Shown: positions 6,774-13,130 of the stretch, piece after piece
Layout of the letters: every line of letters starts with the position of its first letter
How positions within the stretch are numbered: position 1 is the stretch's first letter
Source: CALCTE01 sp045627885
GTDB taxonomy: Bacteria; Bacillota; Clostridia; Oscillospirales; CAG-272
Reading direction: 5' to 3'
Assembly: GCA_045627885.1 (NCBI GenBank)
Contig: JAZQOM010000046.1
Location: 1 to 14,539, forward strand
Length of the DNA stretch: 14,539 nucleotides
The notes under the pieces: generated by a model
The model's input: only the letters and a program-made list of their open reading frames with translations
What the model was told of the DNA's origin: nothing
The model's database searches: none
Position numbers and translations under genes: made by a program

Positions 6774-7333
6774 TGACGGTCGTAAAAAATATTTCAAAGT
6801 CCTTCGGAACGCATCTTGTTTTGAATGACATTACAATAGAGATTGAAAATCGCGGCGTTACCGCCATAAGCGGAAGAAGCGGATGCGGAAAAACCACTCT
6901 GTTTTCCATAATTCTCGGTATACTGAAGCAAGATAGCGGCACGGTTTGTCTTGACGGAAAAAAGGTCAGGGCTGTCTTTCAGGAGGACAGGCTTCTCGGG
7001 CACAAGAATCCCGTGGATAATCTCGTGTTTGTCGGTGCGGATAAAAGCAAAGCGGAAGAAATCCTTATAAAATTCGGACTGCAAAGCAGTCTGAAAATGC
7101 CCTGTTCTAAGCTTTCCGGCGGTATGAAGCGTAGAGTGGCATTTGCAAGAGCTTTGATAAGCGCTCCCGACATTTTGCTTCTCGATGAGCCGTTCAATGC
7201 GCTTGACGACAATACAAAGGCTTTGATGATAAACGAAACCGCCGAATACGCCAAAGAACATCCCGTGATGATAATAACTCATATCGAAGAAGAAATTGCG
7301 GCGCTTAACGCAAAAGTTATTAAAATAGGATAA
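6773..7333 (+). CDS. ABC importer ATP-binding protein (SsuB/ThiZ-like, short)
   Basis: All ATPase motifs are in order: Walker A GRSGCGKTT (34-42), Q-loop Gln70 in AVFQEDRLL, signature LSGGMKRR (114-121), Walker B ILLLDEP (134-140) and the switch His170 in IITHIEEE. It should power the importer encoded upstream. The protein is only 186 residues, against about 240-260 for SsuB/TauB. It ends soon after the H-loop, so the C-terminal extension is missing, and the spacing between Q-loop and signature is tight. I choose ATG 6773, which overlaps the permease stop as TGATG and sits 5 nt after GGGTGAT; a GTG at 6770 is also in frame. A terminator follows directly, so the short length looks real and not a truncation by rearrangement. 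Confidence 0.9.
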   Translation: MTVVKNISKSFGTHLVLNDITIEIENRGVTAISGRSGCGKTTLFSIILGILKQDSGTVCLDGKKVRAVFQEDRLLGHKNPVDNLVFVGADKSKAEEILIKFGLQSSLKMPCSKLSGGMKRRVAFARALISAPDILLLDEPFNALDDNTKALMINETAEYAKEHPVMIITHIEEEIAALNAKVIKIG

Positions 7334-7362
7334 AAAAATGACGGCAAATGCCGTCATTTTTT
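7333..7362. terminator. Two-way terminator between the ABC operon and groEL
   Basis: Arms 7333-7346 and 7349-7362 pair through ATGACGGCA and TGCCGTCAT with A6/T6 runs outside. It begins within the TAA stop of the ATPase gene and lies 15 bp from the groEL stop (7378). With T tracts on both strands it should end both convergent operons. Confidence 0.88.
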
Positions 7363-7377
7363 GTTTGCTTCGATTTA

Positions 7378-9006
7378 TCAATACATTCCCATTCCGCCGC
7401 CTGCGGGTGCGCCTGCTTCGGGAGTCTTCTCGGGAATATCGGCAACTACCGCTTCAGTGGTGAGTACCATTGAAGCAATTGATGCGGCATTCTGGAGAGC
7501 GCTTCTTGTGACCTTGGTCGGGTCAATGATGCCGGTCTTTATCATATCGACAAATTCTTCCTTATAAGCATCAAAGCCGTAGTTTGTCTTATTCTTGGAT
7601 TTGAGCTGATTGATGATTACGCTGCCCTCAAAGCCTGCGTTCTCGGCAATCTGTCTTACGGGCTCCTCGAGAGCTCTCATTACTATCCTGATACCGGTCT
7701 TCTCGTCGCCCTCGGCGTTTTCGAGAAGCTTTGCAACCTCGGGAATTGCGTTGACGAATGCAGTGCCGCCGCCTGCGACGATGCCTTCCTCTACTGCCGC
7801 CTTGGTGGCGTTGAGAGCGTCCTCGATGCGAAGCTTCTTTTCCTTCATCTCGACCTCTGTTGCCGCGCCGACCTTTATTACCGCTACGCCGCCTGCAAGC
7901 TTTGCAAGTCTTTCGTGAAGCTTTTCGCGGTCGAAATCGCTTGTCGTATTCTCGATAGCGGTTCTAATCTGCGATACTCTTGCGGCAATTTCGTTCTTGT
8001 CGCCCTTGCCGCCGACGATGATGGTGTTCTCCTTGTCAACCTTGACCTGAGATGCTCTGCCGAGCATATCCATAGTTGCGGTTTTGAGCTCAAGTCCGAC
8101 TTCCTCGGAGATGACCTGTCCGCCGGTCAAAATTGCTATATCCTTGAGCATTTCCTTGCGTCTGTCGCCAAAGCCGGGTGCCTTTATCGCAACGCAGGTG
8201 AATGTGCCTCTGATTCTGTTTACAAGAAGCGTGGAGAGCGCTTCGCCCTCAACATCCTCTGCAACTATGACAAGCTTCTTGCCGCCCTGAACAATCTGCT
8301 CGAGAAGCGGAAGTAAATCCTGAATTGCGGAAATCTTCTTATCGGTGATGAGAAGAAGTGCGTCGTCAATCACTGCTTCCATCTTATCGGTATCGGTTAC
8401 CATATAGGGAGAGATATATCCTCTGTCAAACTGCATTCCCTCAACTACCTCGCAGTAGGTTTCTGCCGACTTGCTCTCCTCTACCGTGATTACGCCGTCT
8501 GCGCTGACCTTATCCATGGCATCGGCGATAAGCTTGCCGACAACCTCATCTGCGGACGAAATTGTTCCGACCTTTGCGATATCGGCGCTTCCCTTGACCT
8601 TCTGTGAGTTTGCCTTGAAAGCCTTAACTGCGGCGTCGGTAGCCTCTTGTATGCCCTTGCGAAGCACGATGGGATTTGCTCCAGCCGTGACATTCTTCAT
8701 TCCCTCTCTGATAAGAGCCTGTGCAAGAACGGTAGCGGTGGTTGTTCCGTCGCCTGCCGCATCATTCGTCTTTGTGGCAACTTCCTTGACAATCTGTGCG
8801 CCCATATTCTCGAATCTGTCTTCAAGCTCGATTTCCTTCGCTATCGAAACGCCGTCATTGATGATAATGGGCGTGCCGTATTTTTTGTCGAGCACGACAT
8901 TTCTGCCCTTGGGACCGAGTGTTACCTTTACTGTATTTGCAAGAACATCTATGCCGCGAAGAAGCGCTTCGCGTGCTTCAATTCCGTTTTTAATCTCTTT
9001 TGCCAT
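7378..9006 (-). CDS. groEL: 60-kDa chaperonin GroEL
   Basis: GroEL is the ATP-driven chaperonin that encloses unfolded proteins in a double heptameric ring capped by GroES. The 542-residue sequence is full length. It shows the N-terminal VTLGPKGRNVVLDKK nucleotide-binding region, NDGVSIAKEIE, the invariant GDGTTTATVLAQAL, apical-domain segments including DRGYISPYMVTDTDKME and VAIKAPGFGDRRKEML, the equatorial IVAGGGTAFVNAI, and a Gly/Met-rich tail ending GGGMGMY. The ATG at 9006-9004 follows AAGGAGTGAAT. It lies 13 bp downstream of groES in a two-gene operon under HrcA/CIRCE control and ends at a terminator shared with the ABC importer operon. No missing residues or frame breaks were seen. Confidence 0.98.
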   Translation of the reverse strand: MAKEIKNGIEAREALLRGIDVLANTVKVTLGPKGRNVVLDKKYGTPIIINDGVSIAKEIELEDRFENMGAQIVKEVATKTNDAAGDGTTTATVLAQALIREGMKNVTAGANPIVLRKGIQEATDAAVKAFKANSQKVKGSADIAKVGTISSADEVVGKLIADAMDKVSADGVITVEESKSAETYCEVVEGMQFDRGYISPYMVTDTDKMEAVIDDALLLITDKKISAIQDLLPLLEQIVQGGKKLVIVAEDVEGEALSTLLVNRIRGTFTCVAIKAPGFGDRRKEMLKDIAILTGGQVISEEVGLELKTATMDMLGRASQVKVDKENTIIVGGKGDKNEIAARVSQIRTAIENTTSDFDREKLHERLAKLAGGVAVIKVGAATEVEMKEKKLRIEDALNATKAAVEEGIVAGGGTAFVNAIPEVAKLLENAEGDEKTGIRIVMRALEEPVRQIAENAGFEGSVIINQLKSKNKTNYGFDAYKEEFVDMIKTGIIDPTKVTRSALQNAASIASMVLTTEAVVADIPEKTPEAGAPAGGGMGMY

Positions 9007-9019
9007 TGTTATTCACTCC

Positions 9020-9304
9020 TTATTTTACGATTGCAAGAATATCGTCCTGACGGACTATAACATACTCTGTGCCGTCAAGCTTAATCTCTGTGCCGGAATA
9101 TTTGCTTGTAATGACTTTGTCGCCTGCTTTTACGGTCATAACAACCTCTTTGCCGTCAATCTTTCCGCCGGGGCCTACTGCGACTACCTCGGCAATCTGC
9201 GGCTTCTCTTTAGCGGAGCCGGTAAGAATAATTCCGCTCTTCGTCGTTTCTTCGGCTTCAACCATTTTGAGAACGACTCTGTCGGCTATCGGTACAAGTT
9301 TCAT
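9020..9304 (-). CDS. groES: 10-kDa co-chaperonin GroES
   Basis: GroES is the heptameric lid of GroEL. The 94 residues match the family. Features are the N-terminal VPIADRVVLKMVEAEETTKSG, the mobile loop region SGIILTGSAKEKPQ, which contacts GroEL, AEVVAVGPGGKIDGKEV, the VKAGDKVITSKYSGTEIKL core and the terminal VRQDDILAIVK. The ATG at 9304-9302 has a strong AAGGAGG site a few bases upstream. It is the first gene of the groES-groEL operon, with the CIRCE operator in its leader. Confidence 0.97.
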   Translation of the reverse strand: MKLVPIADRVVLKMVEAEETTKSGIILTGSAKEKPQIAEVVAVGPGGKIDGKEVVMTVKAGDKVITSKYSGTEIKLDGTEYVIVRQDDILAIVK

Positions 9305-9329
9305 TTCATATCCTCCTTGCAGATAATTA

Positions 9330-9358
9330 TTGACAAGATTTTAGCACTCAATAATAAT
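9330..9358 (+). promoter_or_regulatory. Possible plus-strand promoter overlapping CIRCE
   Basis: TTGACA (9330-9335), a 17-bp spacer and AATAAT (9353-9358) form a good vegetative promoter (11 of 12 consensus bases) facing the symporter gene. The -10 lies within the 9-bp spacer of the CIRCE element, so HrcA bound there should block it as well as groESL. The leader to the symporter start would be about 130 nt. This is a sequence match only. Confidence 0.4.
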
Positions 9359-9367
9359 GAGTGCTAA
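9341..9367. promoter_or_regulatory. CIRCE operator (HrcA-binding site)
   Basis: TTAGCACTC (9341-9349), a 9-bp spacer and GAGTGCTAA (9359-9367) match the CIRCE consensus at every position. HrcA binds this inverted repeat and represses chaperone genes until heat or other stress draws off GroEL. On the minus strand it starts just after the predicted groES transcription start, the usual place. hrcA itself is not in this window. Confidence 0.97.
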
Positions 9368-9371
9368 AAGT

Positions 9372-9399
9372 ATTTTAACACTATTTCCCTAAAATGCAA
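9372..9399 (-). promoter_or_regulatory. groESL promoter
   Basis: On the minus strand TTGCAT (9399-9394), a 16-bp spacer and TAAAAT (9377-9372) form a sigma-A-type promoter. The start would fall at about 9365-9368, at the edge of CIRCE, which fits HrcA repression. Confidence 0.7.
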
Positions 9400-9437
9400 T
9401 AGTTTTGACAAAAAAACTTTATGCTCTTGCAAATTTC

Positions 9438-9475
9438 TTACAAAGAATATATCCGCATTACAAAGTATATATTCT
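9438..9475. repeat. 15-bp direct repeat with 20-bp period and overlapping 9-bp inverted repeat
   Basis: TTACAAAGAATATAT (9438-9452) and TTACAAAGTATATAT (9458-9472) differ at one base and are exactly 20 bp apart, about two turns of DNA. Overlapping them, AGAATATAT (9444-9452) and ATATATTCT (9467-9475) are perfect inverted arms around 14 bp. The cluster ends 3 bp before the GTGGAGGTG ribosome binding site of the symporter. It could bind a regulator or form a weak AT hairpin in the leader. AT-rich sequence makes chance repeats likelier, but the exact spacing is notable. Confidence 0.6.
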
Positions 9476-9491
9476 CTGTGGAGGTGTCACA

Positions 9492-10766
9492 TTGAATATA
9501 TTGCATTTTATAAACGGAATTCTGTGGGGACCCGCAAGCTCGTTTCTTATACTTATAATTTCGGTTTCGATGTGCGTTTACTGCCGCGGATTTTACATAC
9601 TGCATCCGCTTAAAACGGTATCAAAGCTTAAAAAAAGCAAGGGCGCTCTTACCGATATGCTGACGGCGCTCGGCGGTTCGATAGGCGTGGGCAACATAAC
9701 GGGAGTTGCGCTTGCGGTAAAAGCGGGCGGCGCGGGCGCAGTATTCTGGATGTGGATATGCGCGTTATTTACGATGATGCTGAAATTCTCGGAAATAGTT
9801 ATTTCGGTGAAAACCGCAGATTCAAGCGGCGGCGGAGCGATGAAATATCTGAAGCTCTGCCGCTTCGGAAAAATACTCTCCCCCGCATTCTGTCTTTGTT
9901 GTATTGCCGCAAGCTTCGGAATCGGATGCACGGCGCAAAGTAATTCCGCGGCATCGGCGGCTACGGGAATAAACATTCATCCCGCGATAATCGGCGCTCT
10001 GCTTGCCGCATTATGCGCGCTGACCGTCTTCGGCGGAAAAAGCAATCTGAAGTCCGTGCTGTCAAGGCTTGTTCCGGTGATGAGTATTTTTTACATTGTC
10101 GGTGCGCTTATCGTTATCTCGGCGAATTTTGCAAGGCTGCCGTCTGTTTTTCGCGAGATTATAAAAGGCGCTTTCAACATAAAAAGCGTCTCCGGCGGAA
10201 TCGCGGGCTCTGCCTTTATATCGGCAATCAGGCAGGGAATGTCGAAGGGCATTTTTTCGAGCGAAGCCGGAATGGGAAGCTCGTCGCTGATATATTCGTC
10301 AGACGGCGCAAAAGATGCGGTCGTACAGGGAGTTTCGGGCATTGTCGAGGTCTTTGTCGACACCGTCGTAATGTGCACTCTTACGGCTCTTGCGGTGCTT
10401 TCAAGCGGAGTGGAACTTTCTTGCTCCGCATCGCCCGCCGCAGATGCCTTTGCTTCGGTATTCGGGGATAAAAGCCGATATTTTCTGCTTATTTCCCTGT
10501 TTTTATTTGCATACACAAGCATCTGCTGTTGGAATTTTTACGGGAAGTGCTGTGCGAAGTATCTTTTCAAAACAAAAGCGGCAGCGTATCTCTACGATGC
10601 CGTTTTTGTTATCTTTATATTTATCGGCTCGATTGTCAGGCTCGAAGCCGTATGGGAGCTTTCCGATATATTCAACGCTTTTATGCTCTACATAAACATA
10701 TTTGCGCTTATATCACTTTTTCCGCTTGTAAAAAGCGTTACAGACGGTAAAGGAGACGGTCTGTAA
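9492..10766 (+). CDS. Sodium:alanine symporter family (AGCS/AlsT-like) protein
   Basis: The protein is a multi-span membrane carrier of the alanine/glycine:cation symporter family, which imports small amino acids with Na+ or H+. Signature blocks are ALGGSIGVGNITGVALAVKA (59-78), AGAVFWMWICALFTMMLKFSE (81-101), GIFSSEAGMGSSS (about 253-265, Glu258) and VVQGVSGIVEVFVDT, all in family order. I start at the TTG at 9492, a few bases after GTGGAGGTG, giving 424 residues; a TTG at 9405 would add 29 residues but has no RBS. That is shorter than most AGCS carriers (about 450-540), and the region after the first signature is compact (SSGGGAMKYLKL). This suggests a divergent subgroup whose substrate may differ. 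Its end overlaps the convergent gene on the minus strand by 29 bp. Confidence 0.85.
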   Translation: MNILHFINGILWGPASSFLILIISVSMCVYCRGFYILHPLKTVSKLKKSKGALTDMLTALGGSIGVGNITGVALAVKAGGAGAVFWMWICALFTMMLKFSEIVISVKTADSSGGGAMKYLKLCRFGKILSPAFCLCCIAASFGIGCTAQSNSAASAATGINIHPAIIGALLAALCALTVFGGKSNLKSVLSRLVPVMSIFYIVGALIVISANFARLPSVFREIIKGAFNIKSVSGGIAGSAFISAIRQGMSKGIFSSEAGMGSSSLIYSSDGAKDAVVQGVSGIVEVFVDTVVMCTLTALAVLSSGVELSCSASPAADAFASVFGDKSRYFLLISLFLFAYTSICCWNFYGKCCAKYLFKTKAAAYLYDAVFVIFIFIGSIVRLEAVWELSDIFNAFMLYINIFALISLFPLVKSVTDGKGDGL

Positions 10767-11778
10767 AGTCCTTCATCCAATCCTCCATATACTGATAATA
10801 TATTGCCTTTTTATAGATTTCTTCAAGGTCTTGATGCATAAACGCGGCTTGCTCGAATGATGTCGCAGACTCAATAATAAGGCTTTCCGCAAGCTTTTTT
10901 TCGAACTCGTGTCTTATTCTGCATTCTTTGAGCATTCCGTCCGTAAATCTCGACGCGTGTATCGTGTGATGCTTTATTTTGAGAAGTGACGGATTGCTCG
11001 TAAACAGAGTTTTCTTGTCTTCAAAATATACCGCTTCGAGCTTATCCGGCGATATCGGTGAATAGCACAAGAGCATTCTTCCCTTTGCTTTCTTCGAGAG
11101 TATATCGAGAAATTCCGGCGCTATATAAAGCGGCTCATCAATATAATAAAGCTCGCTCATAAACTTGCAGAATGCCGGCTCTGTATGAATGCCGACTCCG
11201 CTCATTGACGATACCATTCTTCTCGTCACCTCGCGGCGTGTTCCGCAGGAATATCTTGCCGCATAGTTTTCAGCCGACTTTTTGAGCTTCTCTTTATCGG
11301 TATATGATTCGATATCCGATTCGAGATATTCAAGTACCTTTCCCGCGGCGGCAAGAAATTTATACGCATCGCCGATTTCTTTTTCTATTGCACCGAAAAG
11401 CTCTTTAATCTCGCAGGTTTTTCTTTCGAGCACGGCGTCGTTCCAGAATCTCGTAAAATCGAGAAGGTGGTCGGTACAGCCGGGATATTTCATATCGTAG
11501 GCGTGAGGCGGCGTCGCGTCAAAAAGGCATATTCCCATATCGCGTATGATTACGCCGTCAAGTGACGAAATATCCGCAGAGCAACCGTAAACCTCTACAT
11601 CGTGTCCCAGTGCATCCGCCGTGTTTGAAACATATTTAAGAAAAGTCGATTTCCCCGTTCCGGGACCGCCCTTTATAAGATAGCGCTGTTTTATGTCATT
11701 TCCGTAGAAAAGTTCGTTAAAAAAACAGCGAAATCCGTCCTTGGAATTACAAGCTCCGTAATATTTTTTATATATCAT
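10738..11778 (-). CDS. P-loop ATPase/NTPase of the PRK06851 type
   Basis: The 346-residue cytosolic protein starts MIYKKYYGACNSKDGF and carries a Walker A motif GGPGTGKST (37-45). This is followed by VEVYGCSADISSLDGVIIRD and a DATPPHAYDMKYPG motif. This order ('KGGPGTGKST ... CS/D ... DGVIIP ... DATxPH ... PG') is what I recall of the uncharacterised PRK06851 family found in many spore-forming Firmicutes. A middle helical, charged region (about 125-200) and a mixed C-terminal half follow; a second P-loop, which I associate with the family's other half, is not visible. The function is unknown. The ATG at 11778 has a GGAGGA site upstream; an upstream in-frame ATG at 11874 would read through the promoter region and is rejected. 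It is divergent from the alcohol dehydrogenase and convergent with the symporter. Confidence 0.75.
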   Translation of the reverse strand: MIYKKYYGACNSKDGFRCFFNELFYGNDIKQRYLIKGGPGTGKSTFLKYVSNTADALGHDVEVYGCSADISSLDGVIIRDMGICLFDATPPHAYDMKYPGCTDHLLDFTRFWNDAVLERKTCEIKELFGAIEKEIGDAYKFLAAAGKVLEYLESDIESYTDKEKLKKSAENYAARYSCGTRREVTRRMVSSMSGVGIHTEPAFCKFMSELYYIDEPLYIAPEFLDILSKKAKGRMLLCYSPISPDKLEAVYFEDKKTLFTSNPSLLKIKHHTIHASRFTDGMLKECRIRHEFEKKLAESLIIESATSFEQAAFMHQDLEEIYKKAIYYQYMEDWMKDFTDRLLYRL

Positions 11779-11809
11779 TTTATCCTCCGAAAAATCAATT
11801 TCCATTAGG

Positions 11810-11839
11810 ATAATATGAAATTTCACAAAATTGTGTGAA
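11810..11839 (-). promoter_or_regulatory. Promoter of the PRK06851-type gene with an overlapping palindrome
   Basis: On the minus strand TTCACA (11839-11834), an 18-bp spacer and TATTAT (11815-11810) make a plausible vegetative promoter about 30 bp ahead of the start codon. Positions 11822-11839 form an 18-bp near-perfect palindrome (TTCACAAAA against TTGTGTGAA, one mismatched pair) that covers the -35 and half the spacer. A dimeric repressor bound there would block this promoter. Confidence 0.5.
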
Positions 11840-11867
11840 TTTTTTTGCAAGAACGATTTTCGGCTTG

Positions 11868-11896
11868 TTGACAAGTCTTTCTTGTAATGATATTAT
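11868..11896 (+). promoter_or_regulatory. Promoter of the alcohol dehydrogenase gene
   Basis: TTGACA (11868-11873), exactly 17 bp and TATTAT (11891-11896) preceded by TGA (an extended -10) make a strong vegetative promoter. Initiation near 11903 gives a leader of about 27 nt with the AAGAGGA site. The -35 lies in a small palindrome, CTTGT-TG-ACAAG (11864-11875), and a further CTTGT follows at 11881-11885. Confidence 0.8.
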
Positions 11897-11929
11897 ATAG
11901 TTACAGTATTGTTTTAAGAGGAAATTGTT

Positions 11930-13081
11930 GTGAATATTTTTAATCTTCCGACAAAAATTGTTATGAACGAGGGCGCTTTGAATTATCTTAAAGAGCTCGA
12001 TTTTAATAATGCCTGCATAGTCTGCGACCCCTTTGTTGTCGAATCGGGGCAGATTAAGCTTATCACGGATATACTCGACAGTGTAAACCGCACTTACAGA
12101 GTGTATTCTCACATACTGCCCGACGCTCCGATTGATAACATCAAAGACGGCGTGGCAAAATTTGCGATGCACCGTCCCGACGCGATTATTTCTATCGGCG
12201 GCGGCTCCGCCATCGATACCGCAAAGGCAATAACATATTTTCACGATAAAGTTACGGGCGACAAGCCGCCCATAAGAATAGTCATTCCGACAACGAGCGG
12301 AACGGGCTCGGAAGTCACTTCGTTCTCGGTTATATCCGACCCGTCATCGAATTCTAAGGTTCCGATAGTTGATGACGCGCTTCTCCCCGATGTCGCAATT
12401 CTTGACCCCGAATTCGTCGTGTCGGTTCCCCCCAAGGTGACCGCCGCAACGGGAATGGATGTGCTTACGCACGCGATTGAGGCTTATGTTGCAAAGGGAA
12501 CGGACGACTTTTCCGCGGCTTTAAGCGAAAAGGCAGCAAGGCTCGTATTCAGATATCTGCCGAGAGCTTACGAGCATCCGGACAACCTCAGAGCGCGTTC
12601 AAAGATGCACAACGCATCCTGCATGGCAGGCATAGCGTTCAACCACGCCGGACTCGGTCTGTGTCACGGTATGGCTCATGCACTCGGCGGAATGTACCAC
12701 ATTCCACACGGTGTGGCTAATGCGATTCTGCTTCCCCATGTAATTGTGTATAACGCAAACTTCCACGACAATCCCGTACATACGACTTATGCGGCTGACA
12801 AATACGCTTTCTTCGGCGGAATTTTGGGCTTTATATCACCGAGCACAAAGATTGGTCTTGCCGCTCTTATCCACGAGATACAAAAGCTGATGAACACTCT
12901 CGATATGAATACAAGCATCTCTTCGCTCGGAATCGAGAAAGAGAAGTTTTTGGCAAGTCTTGATGAGCTTGCCGAGCTTGCAATTCACGACAGATGCACG
13001 CCCTCAAATCCGAGAGAGGTCACCAAGGAAGCCATTAAAGAAATATACCTCAACGCCTATTTCGGAAGAGGTCTTATATAA
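11930..13081 (+). CDS. Iron-containing alcohol dehydrogenase (group III, PduQ/FucO-like)
   Basis: The 383-residue enzyme is an NAD(P)-dependent, metal-containing alcohol dehydrogenase that interconverts an aldehyde and its alcohol in fermentation. The Rossmann-like half shows the GGGSAIDTAKA motif (90-100) and PTTSGTGSEVTSF (120-132). The metal half has Asp177 and His181 (GMDVLTHAIEA), His246 (CHGMAHALGG) and His260 (HIPHGVANA), spaced as in FucO, and His250 as the extra active-site histidine. All four ligands are present. By motifs it is nearest to 1-propanol and 1,3-propanediol dehydrogenases, but the substrate is not settled by sequence. The start is GTG 11930, 7 nt after AAGAGGA. It stands alone between its own promoter and terminator. 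Confidence 0.93.
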   Translation: MNIFNLPTKIVMNEGALNYLKELDFNNACIVCDPFVVESGQIKLITDILDSVNRTYRVYSHILPDAPIDNIKDGVAKFAMHRPDAIISIGGGSAIDTAKAITYFHDKVTGDKPPIRIVIPTTSGTGSEVTSFSVISDPSSNSKVPIVDDALLPDVAILDPEFVVSVPPKVTAATGMDVLTHAIEAYVAKGTDDFSAALSEKAARLVFRYLPRAYEHPDNLRARSKMHNASCMAGIAFNHAGLGLCHGMAHALGGMYHIPHGVANAILLPHVIVYNANFHDNPVHTTYAADKYAFFGGILGFISPSTKIGLAALIHEIQKLMNTLDMNTSISSLGIEKEKFLASLDELAELAIHDRCTPSNPREVTKEAIKEIYLNAYFGRGLI

Positions 13082-13084
13082 CGA

Positions 13085-13114
13085 AAAAGAGGATAGCAAA
13101 CGCTATCCTCTTTT
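13085..13114. terminator. Two-way terminator after the alcohol dehydrogenase
   Basis: AAAAGAGGATAGC (13085-13097) and GCTATCCTCTTTT (13102-13114) pair perfectly around an AAAC loop, with T runs on both strands. It starts 4 bp after the dehydrogenase stop and lies 17 bp from the stop of the convergent membrane protein gene. Confidence 0.9.
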
Positions 13115-13130
13115 ATTTTCAAAAGCCATA

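Noticed and set aside
8471..9367. Long plus-strand open frame across groEL/groES (298 codons), and similar long frames opposite other genes
   Set aside because: They are antisense shadows of conserved genes, with no RBS and low-complexity Ser/Ala/Thr-rich products.
9405..9491. N-terminal extension of the symporter from a TTG at 9405
   Set aside because: There is no RBS, the TTG belongs to an AT-rich promoter-like stretch, and the TTG at 9492 has a strong RBS and fits the family start.
9365..9491. Riboswitch or structured leader before the symporter
   Set aside because: Only an AT-rich 9-bp stem is visible; no known riboswitch core or terminator was recognised.
11779..11874. 32-residue N-terminal extension of the P-loop protein
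   Set aside because: It would read through the gene's own promoter and RBS; the ATG at 11778 has GGAGGA at proper spacing and matches the family start.
11860..11900. Canonical Rex site in the alcohol dehydrogenase promoter
   Set aside because: The half-sites are too short and wrongly spaced for the clostridial TTGTTAANNNNTTAACAA pattern.
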